64,000 nt of DNA from Drosophila pseudoobscura (taxonomy: Eukaryota; Arthropoda; Insecta; Diptera; Drosophilidae), in assembly GCF_009870125.1 (NCBI RefSeq), contig NC_046679.1, positions 30,442,001 to 30,506,000 of the forward strand. Direction: 5' to 3'. Below, in pieces: positions 35,001 to 46,739 of this stretch (positions are counted from its first letter, which is position 1; each line of letters opens with the position of its first letter). The notes below the pieces were generated by a model. It had not been told where the DNA came from. It did no database searches and saw only the letters and a list, made by a program, of their open reading frames with translations. Made by a program: the position numbers and the translations under genes.

Positions 35001-38000
35001 AATGATTTGATATTTTTTAGTCTATTTCCTGTGGTGCTGCCGTGGATCCATCCACACAGCTGCCTCTGCAATTAGCATATTGCCCTGTCCTGCACCCACA
35101 TAATGTCATGTCCTGTGCCAGGACAGCAGCTGCTCCTCCTGCGTATCTCCATTCTATTTTGGTGAATATTTGGCAATTGCCTTCTGGTCTGTGCTGCAAT
35201 CCTTTCGACAATTGCCTCCATTCGATGCAAACATTTGACAATACCCGGATTATCCTTTGGCTCAGGGCTCAATCCCTCAATTGTTTTCGCAATTTTGATA
35301 TGATCCTTTGACAATTTTTGCAACTGTTTGGATTTCTATTTCCATTATATAGGGGACACTTTTGAAAGGGGTTCCGTGTTGTTGCAGATGGTTTCAGCGA
35401 TCTTTCGTATGGCTAGACTTTATAGATATAGAAAACTGTTGGATCTAACATCAGAGTATACCATGAAGCTTACAATAGAGACAGGGCTTTGTTTAAGAAA
35501 GAGATTAAGTTAGAGTTCTCGAAAGATCACTGCAGGAGACTTTCTTTGTATGTAATCTTGGTGCAAAAAAGCCTTTGTTAGGCTTAGGCTTAGGTTTTAC
35601 TAGAAGAACGACTTATCCTTTTATAGAAAGTAGATCAGAAAGTGTTGCCGGGTCTTTACTTTTCATTTTAAACTCTTTATTTAATTGACTTTGTTCAATC
35701 TTATGGTATCATATACCACTGTTCTTCACTCAGGAACAAGTCATATGATTTTGTTCTCCTTTCTCTTTCCTACCCTTCCGTATTCCTCATCACCTTTCCA
35801 CCTTTAGCGGCCTCCCAAGTATTACACCTTATCATTATTTCAAAGGTACCTTCACCATCTTTTAGATACCACATCTCTCTTCAAGGATCATAACTCATCA
35901 TTTTCTTATCACATCGGAAATTAAAAGAAAAAAAAACTAATTCCAATTAGGGGACCTAGAAATCTATGGAAACCCCAGCAATATTTCCAATTAATTTCGG
36001 GGCATTTGTCGAACAGCAAGACATTTGTTTGTCTACTATTTTTTATGGAACACGGTCTCAGGTGAAAGACAGGACGCCTGACCATGTCCTTGGCCAGGTC
36101 CTGTCCTAATCTCTAATCGCCCCGTCACGCTGTCCCCTGAATTGAAGGCAGGAGAGTAGAGTCCTCACCTCGGACTCATTTGAGACGCTTTAAAACCGGC
36201 GATAAAGATCGGCAGGTTCAAGCTGCCGGCAGGAGACGGCAGGTAGTCCTTTGCCCATTGTCCTGCTCACGATTTGCGCTCTCCGTGTCCTGCAGCCGTC
36301 CTGCAGCAGCTAGCAGCCGGCATTTAAAATGTTGCAATGTGCATTGTATAATTTATATCATAATTCTCCATGCATTGTCCACGATCCCGATGCGGTCCGG
36401 ACCTGGTCCCTACTTTATGGCCATCCTGCACTGCAGCTTTATCCTGTTGCTTCGTCCTGGGGCTTATCTTGATTTCAATTGTAGCTGTAGCTGGACGGGG
36501 GTCTCCCTGAATTTGTAGCCTGTTCAGGTTTTTTAAAAGAGACAGAAAAAAGAGAGAATTGAGACATCTGGGAATGGGAATTGCTTGATTGATTTGTGGG
36601 TGCAGGAGAGAGCGAAAGAGAGAGCTTGGGGATCAGCGAAAAAGAAGGCCCTTAAAGGGTTAGTTGGTAAAGACTTTAAGACCCATATTTTCAAGTGGAA
36701 AGATAGAGATCCCTACCAAGAAACTCTTCAATCTTTTCGCCCAAGATCTGCCATTTTCTCCCGCCCCATGCCCATGATCGATCGATCCTTTGTGATCCTT
36801 TTGTGAATTTCCCTAAATTTCCTTAGAGAAGCATGTAATCCCCTTAAGCCTCTACGCCCAAAATCAATTATAATCGTATTGGCAAACAGATCTCTTCGGG
36901 GTGTCACCTTTCTTGGTGCCCTTCTTGCAAAAAGAGCAAACGACTTCCTGCCGATCATGCAAATTATTCTTTGGGCGCAAAGGAAATGCTAGAAGGAAAA
37001 ACCCATAGAAAACCTGTTCCGGAAACCTTTGAACCTGTAAGTGATATTGAGGAGTATTTTCCTTGGGAAAATTTGCCCACAAAACGATGATCGGTATACA
37101 GCAAAAACTTCCGGTCTGGCGCAAAAAAAAAAAATAGAGGAAGCGCCCGCCGATTCGGATGTCGATCGGAAGACAAAAGATGCGTAGGGTAGGTAGAGAA
37201 TCAGAACCAGAACCAAAACCAAAGCCAGAGAGAGAAGAGATCTCTCTGTGTACCTGTCATGACGACAGATGCGTCGTTCCAAGGATGCAAAGATACTCCA
37301 GAGGATGCGGAAGCGACTGCCTAAGGAATCAAAACAAAAACCAAGAAAAAAATAAGAAAACATATGAATAAGAAACGGAAATAACAGCAGTTCCAGTTTC
37401 AGACCCGTCCCCCATACCCAGTCCTCAAACTGCGATTCCTGTTTTCTCGAATCTCTGTGCAACAGTTGTCCAAAAAAAAATCACAACTGTTCCTTGTCCG
37501 CGGTTTCGTTTTTGAATTTATTTCCATTTTTACAGCCACCGAAGCAGTCATCCATCCAGGCAGTATGTTGCCTTTTCTTTCAGCGATTCCTCCATGTGTG
37601 AAGAGCATTAAAAACTGTGGAGAGGATGGCTGGAGGATGGATGCTGCGGTTTGATAATGTCAAACATGTGTCCACCGAGACGCTGTGCATGCCTAATGAG
37701 GATGGGATGCACCTTTTGATGGCTGGGAATACGACAAAGAGGTCCCTAACGGCAATCGAACATGTGGGAAGATTCTCATTCTGATTGAAAAAATAGTCAA
37801 TGGGAAATGAAAGGGGTTTGTCAGAGTGATGGAAGTTAGGGAAGTAAAAGAGATAATGGGGAAATGAATGTTAGGAAATGATAGGATTCTGTAAAGTGTT
37901 GATATGGGTTTTCGACTAATTAATAAACTTTTTTATAATTCTGATGATATTTTCTAGCATATAAAGCACCCAAAATGGATGAGGATAAACAATTTTAGAT

Positions 38001-41000
38001 AGAAGCAGATCAATAATGATCGAATGAATGATAGAAAATGGATGTAAAATGAAAGAATGAAAAAAGTGCGAGAAATCTTAGAGATATGAAAAGGTTTTAT
38101 ATTGAAAATAGCATTTCCTAATAGCAAAGCAAATCCTAATCAAAAATAACATCCTTATTTCATCATCTTTGACAGTCAACCTTTCCAAATATCTATCCCC
38201 CAACAGCCACTTCAACCACTGACAATCCAACAATCTGACTCATCTTTAGACCCCAGCGCCACTTCACACCAATTTGTAGTCGCCTCACATTATGGCCATT
38301 TGCATTTTGTCCAAAAACCGCACGAAAATGGAGCATTTCGGAGCAACATTTCGAATGCTCGATGCGAATATTTATTGCCGGAGAAACCCCAACTGCATGC
38401 GGGAGTTAAATGTAACAAGATTTCAATCGAAATGATGCACAATGAATAAAAATAAATATATATAAATTCAGGAAATTAATGAGCCATATTTTTGCGATGC
38501 AGAGAGCCAAAGACAAAGCTCGAGGCTGGGAAGCGCGATCGATCCTGGTCTGGGAACGAGGGCGTGATGATTGCATTTTAATGAACAAATTAAAAATCAA
38601 TGCCCAACCGACAACCGACAACCGACCGACGACTGATGATAACACGTACATTGTACTTAAATTAAACGAATCGAAACAAAATTTGTTAACTTAAAAGAGG
38701 GACCAAGGGGGTGCTGAGAGGAGGAGTACGTACCTTTAAGAACTGTCGATCGAACACCGATCGTGAGAATGGAAATGGCGACAATGTCGAATGCCGAATG
38801 CCGACGCTGCTGCTGTTGCTGTCTTCGCCTGCCTCCTGAACCCCATAAATCTTCATAAGCTTGTCACGTTTCCAGTGCAACAGCTACTCGTAAATATCTG
38901 GCAGAGAGGCACAGAGAGACCCACCAAACCACTGGCGAGAGTCTTCTTCCCCCCCAAAAACAGCCACCAAAAAAAGAGGAAGTTTAAGAGTATTTCGAAT
39001 AAAGGATACCTGGGCCTCGGGGCTTGATAAATTCTTCCAAAAAGTTCTCTAAATAATACAGAACCTAAGGACTGTGGAGGGTTATATGAAATTCAAGCAG
39101 TAAGAATTATAGGAACTTGTTGAATTTTAATAAATAGTTAGATAATGATTTTTTGAATCTACATATGAAATTTGAGGGTGATATCTCTACAATTGTGGAA
39201 ACTATGACCTCAAATCATGTTCATTATTGGACTCAGAGAGGTTTATGATCCTTACTTTATGCCTGTAGCTCTTCCACTCTTCAAGACTCCTCCACGAATC
39301 TAGTTCCAAGTAGCTAGTGCTCTTTATCATACTTTTGATAGTAAATAGTTTAAAGAACCTCCACAAGCCCATACACCCTCCTACACCCACCTTTAAAGGG
39401 TACCACACACCAAAAAATAAAATAAAATAAAAGAAAATCCACTTCATACAGAGCTCCTCAGCGGATTAACAATTATTTTGACATCAAATAGCCGCACGCC
39501 CGAATCGGACGAGAGAGTTTTGGAGCTCAACACAGGGTCTTGGTTGCGGGAGTGGGGGAATGGGTCTTGGATCTTGGACTCCCTCGCACTCTGTCTCTCT
39601 CTCCTTGGTGACAATTGTGGTGAGTGTCTGTGTGGTGGCACGTCCGTGGCTTCCACTCTTCCACTAAAGATGCTTTCTGGACTACCGTTTTGGGGCTGTG
39701 CGGTGGGACTGTGGCTATGGCCCTGATTTTGGAAGTCAGTGCACGTGTGCCTCCGCGTCCCGTCATCGTTGTCGCCGGTCGTCGTTGCCTCCTCAATTTG
39801 TGGCAATGTTCAATGAAATTTTTGGTCATAAAAGTTGTTGTTTATCGTTAATGTTTTGCATTTCGGAAATGTTTAAGGCAATGGTAATGGCAGTCATAAA
39901 GGAAAGGAGTTCAACAACATTTTAGAGGTACCTTGGAGGTTAGTCCGGTTATCCATTTCTTTTCAAAGGGTACCGATCACCTGGGATCGGTAGTTGTTTG
40001 ATCGAATATTCATGCGATTTGGGGGTATTTTCTAGGAATTATTTTGTATTTTTTTTAATTTCAAGAGAAAGAAGAAACGAGGATATAGAATCCACTTTGA
40101 TCTGCTTTTATTCCTCCCCAAAGATCTCCATAAATAACCTATATTCTTTGCCTTTTAAATACATCATTTTATATCCCAATTCTCACCCATCTTCATCTCT
40201 AATCTATCCCCAAGAATTCCCCAACCAATCTTTAATTTTAAGACCTAATTTTTTATCCCAATTCTTGACCATCTTCGTCTAAATTCTTCCACCAACAAAA
40301 ATCAATGTATAACTTTCTCAGTTCCCCTTCTTTGGGTGTCTGTCCCATTTTGTGGAGTGAAAACTTTTCCCAGGCCCACAACTAAGTAGCAAAAAACAGA
40401 AGCAAGCTGTGTCCCTCTCCCAACTCAATTGCTGACCAGTGCTGCGGCTACGGCTGCGGCTGCTGCTGCCTGAAAGAAAGCCCCAGCTAAAGCCAATTGG
40501 TAGGCCAAACAAATGCCGACCGACATCTCATCAGAGATTGACATCTTCATCATAAATAAAAGTGAAAAAAAACTAGTTGCTGCGCTACAGTTTTCCACAC
40601 AAAGATCTCAATCTGAATGTGGCAAGTGAATGCCAATCAAGGAGACAAACAGACAGCAAGAGACAAGTTACGGGGCATAGGATACCATCATACACTCGTA
40701 ACTATAACAATGCCATTGACATTACAATCACAATTACAATACCCATTACCAGTCGAGAGTGGAGTACGAGTTGTAGTCGTCTCTAATGAAGACATGTCCA
40801 AGCGAGGGACTCCGCCTCATAATTACTCCAAAATATTGCGCCTGTCTGCTAATGGAGCAGGCAAATAGTCCATGGGTCCATGGAGGAGCTCCTTCAGTGA
40901 CGCATACTTAATTATCGTGGCAATGGTGTGTGGCACGCCCGCCTCCTTGTTCAAGCTAGGTGTTAACAAATTCATTTCACTTGGGGGAAAAAAACTGTAA

Positions 41001-41085
41001 CTGGTTTTTGCTCCATCCAGCCATCCTCTCCTTCACGGTGGCTCTATCACAGCTACATGGCTCTTTAATCTTCTGTGTTGGTGCC

Positions 41086-41120
<35 letters not shown>

Positions 41121-41600
41121 GTAACATTATTTGCATGCTGATTAGCCTTCAATGCCAGACCAGACAGAGGTTCCCAAGAGACAGGTTGCACCTTACTTTC
41201 CCGCCCCAAAAGAGTTTTTCCCCCCCCAAGAGAGTTGATGATCTATTAGCTCCAGACCCCGTCAGGCTGCTCCAATTTTCAACACTTTTGACGTGGCTGT
41301 TAATTGATTTAGAGTGCCAGTGTCCGCCATCTCCATCTTGGGCTCCGACACCAGCATCAGCAGCAGCTGCGGAGCAGAGGTCTATGATTATAGAGCGCCA
41401 CTTGCTTGTTATGGCCACAACTCTGACTGGCTTTGGCCACTGTAATGACTCTTTGCTGCCCCGCTTGACGGTGGTAATTGTTGGCCATTTTACTCTCTGG
41501 CATTGTACGTGCCGTGCCGTTGGATTGGGGATATCCGAGGGAATCTAGGGGGTTTCCCCGGCTGGACAAAATGTTTGCCTGACTACTCAATCGTGCGGAA
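35001..41600. other. Intergenic DNA, no gene supported
   Basis: A run of CTTTGACAATT-like words lies at 35,150-35,320, a TGTGGGAA site at 37763-37770, a CGACAACCGACAAC run at 38,608-38,632 and a (GA)n tract at 41,090-41,117. Pyrimidine-rich DNA lies at 40,030-40,330. Frames such as 39,444-39,806 (minus) and 41,075-41,548 (plus) have no domain and overlap simple sequence. Confidence 0.78.
41090..41117. repeat. (GA)14 microsatellite
   Basis: Fourteen uninterrupted GA dinucleotides in intergenic DNA. Confidence 0.95.
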
Positions 41601-44600
41601 TTGACAACTTTATTAGCAAGTGGTGGGCGGTGCAGTCTCTTCTACGGGTGAAATGAGCTGAAATTATCGAGATTTATTTATAGCAGGAAGACTCAAAGCG
41701 ATAATTGATCGATATATTGATGGTCAGAGCTCTTTGGAAGAGTCTTGCAGAATGTAAGAACTTCTTTTATTGGCGTTTGGGGTAATAATCGAGACTGATA
41801 TATCGCAGGGAAATCGAAATATCCATTTTCCTACCTATACTTCTATTTCTACAATAAATTCTGTAAATAGAAATCTGTGTAAAAGGAGAGGAAAATATCC
41901 CAGGGAATCCCTATAGCTATTTCTATGAACCTTTCCACTTAGTGCACTCCAAACCCAACTGTACTTAAAACAATTGAACTACTTTACAGAGAGAGAGATG
42001 CCCAAGTGGGACCTTCTTCCTTCAGCCAGCAACATGTGCTGGAAATTTCCTCCATAGAACATTCCGCGAAAACAAATGCTTCGAGAGACAGAGAAATACA
42101 TTTAGGGGGAGAGGAAAACACAAACAGGGTCAGTGGAAACACCTTGCAAGGGGCATCAAATTCGGCTTGCCTTCATTTTTTTACGCTCGGCGGAGAATCA
42201 GAGACATGTGCAACAAGAGCAACAGATTGTGGGATTCGGTTCGCATAGAGGGTCGAGTAGAGGGTCAGGTCAGGTCTGTTCGGTTAGGTAGGGACAGCGA
42301 TACCGAGTGCAACAAATGAAACGAATCACAGAGCACCAGAGGATCTGCTGCTGCGGCTGCCAGTTGGTGGTCGGTGGCAGCAGGTACTTCCACGGAGGAT
42401 CAGGATGCTGATCCTCAGAGAGCAACAGGCTGGCATTCCATTCCTTCTCTTTTTTTAACATGCAGGAAAGATTTACTTTACTTTTGTGTGTTTTTCTCTT
42501 TTTGTAATGGCTTTTGTTCTGGATCCTGGCAGCTGCTGCTAAAGGATCGTAGCTCTGTTCTGTAAAATGGTTGCAATCACAACAGATTCCCTGCTTTAGA
42601 TGGTATCTTGTACTGCTGTAGATAGTATCTCCTACTACTCGAACTGTTGCTTCAACTGCTACCCGGGAGAGTGCGAGAGAGTACTCGTAACTATGCCATT
42701 CCAGTCGTGCCCATCCCTGTCTGGCCAATGTCTTCTTTAAGGGCCCTTTATGGGCTTTTGGCCAACGCCCCAGCGATTTAAAAGCGTTCAAATAATTACG
42801 ATTGCCATTACCATTTGCCATTTCCATGGAATTCGTTCGTTCAGTGGCTTCTTGATTCGTATTCGTGGTCTGCCTTTTCTTTACAGAGTTTTTTTTTATG
42901 TAAAACAGTCGATTGAATGTCTGGGTAGCTAATGAGCTGTGGGTCTATGCCAAAGCGAAATTACAAGACGCCACAGAGTGGTATTTGAAATGGTTGATAG
43001 AGGAGTGGGAAGAGCTGATCAATAAGAAAGAGGTTGACACTTTCCAGTTCTCAATAATCATGAATATGGTTTGGTATTTTCACTGGGATTATTGTCTGGG
43101 ATTTATCAAGATTTAAGGAAAATTTCTATTGCTGTTGACTGTTGATTAAGCAAGTATAAACCATCTGACTCATGTTTGATGCCAGCACCAATCAGCACTT
43201 TCAGATGAGCGGAACATTCGATATTTAGCTCGCACGCGAGATTTTGCTATTTTATATAGTGCTTCTTATGTCATGTTGATAGGGAAAGCAAAAGTGTTGA
43301 CCACAAACTCTCTCAAAACCTTCCTTTCATTCTACATACGAAACACTTACATAAACACTCTAATACACCCCAAAGGGAACCTTCTTTTATCCAACTTTCA
43401 ACCCATAAACCCTTTTTCTTTTCTGTGAACACACAAGCGATACAAAAAAGTGGGCTGTGGCCTGTCCTTCCACCATATTTAATCAACATTAAGCACAAAT
43501 TATATACATTTTGGTGGACAACGGAGTACGAGTACCTTTTATAAAGAAGAGCTTAAATTTTATTGCTAAAATTTATCGAGTGGAATGTTTGCGGCATGTT
43601 GTCGCTCGTTTATGCCACACACATACACGAGAAATTAAACAACAAAAAATACTTGAATAAATAAAAAAAAGGGAGTCAAAAGAGACAAAAGTGAAGCCTG
43701 ATGGTCACCGGCTGCCACGAGAGAAGGCTTTTTGGTGTTTCGTTGTTTTGGTTTTGGTTTTCCTTTGCTTTGTGTGTCGCGAAGCCAATCAAAATCTGTT
43801 CCAGGGGCAGCCAGCAGGTTGCAAGTGAGGATTTTTGGGGCAAGGCATAACTAAATGATCAGCGTGCAGCGTGGTTCGGGATCGGGATCGGGATCGAGAG
43901 TGTGCGGTTTTTAATTACACGGCGCGCCATGGGGACAATGTTGCAGTTGGAGTGTCTCCCTTGTGGGTCTTTCTCCTTTTGTTGTTGGTTGTTGGTTGTT
44001 GGTTCCTGGGGCATATGGCACGCGTTTGGGGGCATAGACCCATGACACAGAGGGACAGCTGCGGCTGCTGCCACACTGTTTGCACAGCTTAAAGTTTGCC
44101 GAGCTGCTGCCGTGTGTGTTAACATTGCCCAAACATGCCACAAAAGGACACAGCAGCAGCAGCATTTCCTTTTGTGGCATCTTCGTTTTTCCCCCGAAGA
44201 ACAAGCCAAGAAGTCAAAAGAAAAAAGGAAATCGTTCTTTTTTCCTATTTGGATTTCTTTCAGGGACTCTACTTCCACCCCAAAACGGCAACTGTGTAAG
44301 GACTACTGTGTCCCATTGTTGTCCTCTGACATCTTTGCATTTTATGGAATTTTCTCTCTGGCATTGTGCTGATTTTCCATGGCTGTTAAATTGATGGATT
44401 GCTGTGCGACTTTTGACACCACATACAATTGCATTTCCTCCTTAGTGGAGTTTTCTCTCTGTCCTTCAAGGAAAATCTTAAGCAGCCATGGATAATGCAT
44501 AGCGCAGGAGTCGGGCATTTCGATTGATACTGACATTTACTAGATTTCTGTTGGGGATTTTTCTGTGACATTTTTATGGACGTCTCGTTAAAGTTTTTGA

Positions 44601-46489
44601 GCCAAGGAGCCACATATGTGGGGTATGCCACTCGTTAAAGTGTCAATCATAAATAAGCAAATCCATTTGGGTTTCGTTGAAAAAGAGAATTGTATTCGTA
44701 TGTAATTAGGGGACTGTTTTTCTGAAAGAAGATGTTGGAATTAATCTGATTATTTAGTGTCAAATAATGTACGAAAATGGTATCTAAATTATAGGATTTA
44801 TTTTGGTTTATACTATACGAATATTTGTCTACAAATGGAGGATTTTTCTATGGGGCTTTATAGAATAGTTCTAGAAGAAAGGAAATGTTCACAGATGCTA
44901 TAAAAATTATAACTTCTAGTTCTTGTATCCATGTGAAATTGTAATAATTCTTCTGTAGTTCCACCTTAGAAATAAATTTTCCAATAGCCAAGAAAATCCC
45001 CCTGAAGTGGCCCTCTCCCTAAGTAGCATTCTCCTCCCCCAAACCCTATATTCTGAGATGCACTTGTCTCAAGTGAAGACCAAGTACAAACACATGTGTG
45101 TATCTATTACCCCTCGGAGAAGTCTTGGGTTTCGCTGAAAGAATCAGCTGACAGCAACCGGGAGATACTCTCAGAGATGGAAGGGGATATGAAGGAAGTC
45201 CATGGAGATACACAAGGGACAAGGGACATGGGACAGAAAAGTCAGGAAAGCGGACGCAGCCACTTGAAAAATCCACCTGCACGACTGGAAACGATCTGGC
45301 GATCTCGAAGCGAAGAAACTGCTGCTGCCCTCTCGCTCTCTACTGCTATATATAGTATCTCTCTGGCTGTCTCCGGAGTCTCTGGAGTCTCCTCCTATAT
45401 CTCTGGCTGTCTCTTTCTCTGGATTTTAATTTTGGTTGCGTGGTGGCTGTTGCCGATGTTGCTGCTGCTGTTTCTACTTCAGCAAACTGCAGCAGATTAC
45501 CCAAGTTGAGCCCTTAAGTGTGTTCCATATCAGGTTTATCATTCGCTGTCATTGTCGTTGTCGTTGTCGTTGCTTCTGCTGCTGCTGCTCCGAAGACAGG
45601 CATACGCTTCACTGATCCAACGAACCAGCAGTCCAGCAGACCAGCGGACGAACGGATTAAATATATCATTTTTGGTTCCCTCTTTAATGAAAGGGTTGAG
45701 CTTAAATTCAGTTCAGTCGAATGGTTTGCAGCCAACACCTGAAAAATGCAGCCTACTCCGTAAAACGGAAACTTTAAACACTAAATATGCTTTATGAAGA
45801 AAGTTTTTTGGGGGTAGGAAATATACGAGTACTATATGTATATGGCCAAGTGCAATGATTGATATTGAGGAAGTTGCTTGCTCGTATCTTGCGGTTATAT
45901 TACAAGCTGTTTCCTTCCTTCCTTGGCAAAAGAGGGGATTTAACACTGGGAATAAAGGTTGGGAAATTTCAAAGAAATGTTAGAAGACAGCCAAGACAAT
46001 ATATACTCAAGAAATACTATAATTTTCAGTGAAATGTTGGATTAATCAAGTTAAAATATAGATATAAGAATAGGTAATAATTCTTTAAACCAAACACCAG
46101 TAAAACTATGGTATAAAAATCATTCATGATTCAACAATAATCTTAGTTTTCTTCCTGTAAAATCTTTTTGGCACCATCTGGTATTAATTTGGAATATATC
46201 CTCATTCGATTTTAATCCCTAAAATTCGTCTTCTTTTCTCTGCTAAAATTTCTCTAAGTGTTTTTACTAAATGCCTTTGGTATATCAAGCCCTTGGCTAA
46301 TAAAGTCTTTAGCCAAGAAACTTAACAATTAAACAGAGGGGCCTGCCAGCAGCAAAAACAGGGTGTTACAGTCGAAAGCAGAATCCATCGCAGTAGCCCG
46401 AAAAACAAGCCGTACTTTTCAATCCAAAACAGTAAACAGTTTTGTAAAAAAAGTAACACTGTTATAATTCACATAAAAGATTTACAAAA
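41601..46489. other. Intergenic DNA, no gene supported
   Basis: The stretch holds a GGGATC run at 43,878-43,896 and a GTCGTT/GCT triplet tract at 45,548-45,590. The word TTTTCTCTCTGGCATTGT at 44,348-44,366 has a near copy at about 41,489. The frame at 45,096-45,509 encodes a hydrophobic stretch only because it reads TCTC-rich simple sequence. AT-rich DNA from 45,940 leads up to the small gene that follows. Confidence 0.75.
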
Positions 46490-46739
46490 ATGTCGTTCAA
46501 CTGGAGACACTTTCCTAAATTATTTTTAGTATTACCAATCATGCACCTTCTGCTCTCCGCCGTGGTTAAAATCGAGTCCGCCGAACAGCAACGTATGCGG
46601 TTGTTGGGTAAGCCAAGAGCTACAGATACAGAAAGTTATAGGCAGGTCCTATATAGATTTTATACCTACAGCCAAGACCAATGTGGAGACCATTGATGCA
46701 GTCATGAAGCGGCAGAAGGAGGACGTAAAAGAGTGCTAA
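46490..46739 (+). CDS. Putative small secreted peptide, two exons (61 residues)
   Basis: Exons 46490-46607 and 46672-46739 are joined across a 64-base intron with a GTAAGC donor and a pyrimidine-containing CTACAG acceptor, the usual size for a fly intron. The start is an ATG in a good context (ACAAAAATG). The product begins MSFNWRHFPKLFLVLPIMHL and continues through a hydrophobic core typical of a signal peptide; cleavage is likely near residues 30-32. The remainder is a charged, probably helical stretch of about 30 residues (QQRMRLLAKTNVETIDAV, then MKRQKEDVKEC) ending in a single cysteine. Without the splice the frame stops at 46696 and the sequence after the intron is unlike a protein; with the splice it becomes strongly protein-like. 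I do not recognise the family. A seminal-fluid or other secreted peptide is possible. A further exon using a GTAAAA donor inside GAC-GTA-AAA at 46722 cannot be excluded. Confidence 0.55.
46608..46671 (+). other. Predicted 64-base intron of the small secreted-peptide gene
   Basis: The donor is G|GTAAGC and the acceptor TATACCTACAG|CC. The phase is 1, giving an Ala codon (G+CC) across the junction. The length is in the peak of fly intron sizes, and removal restores a sensible frame. Confidence 0.55.
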
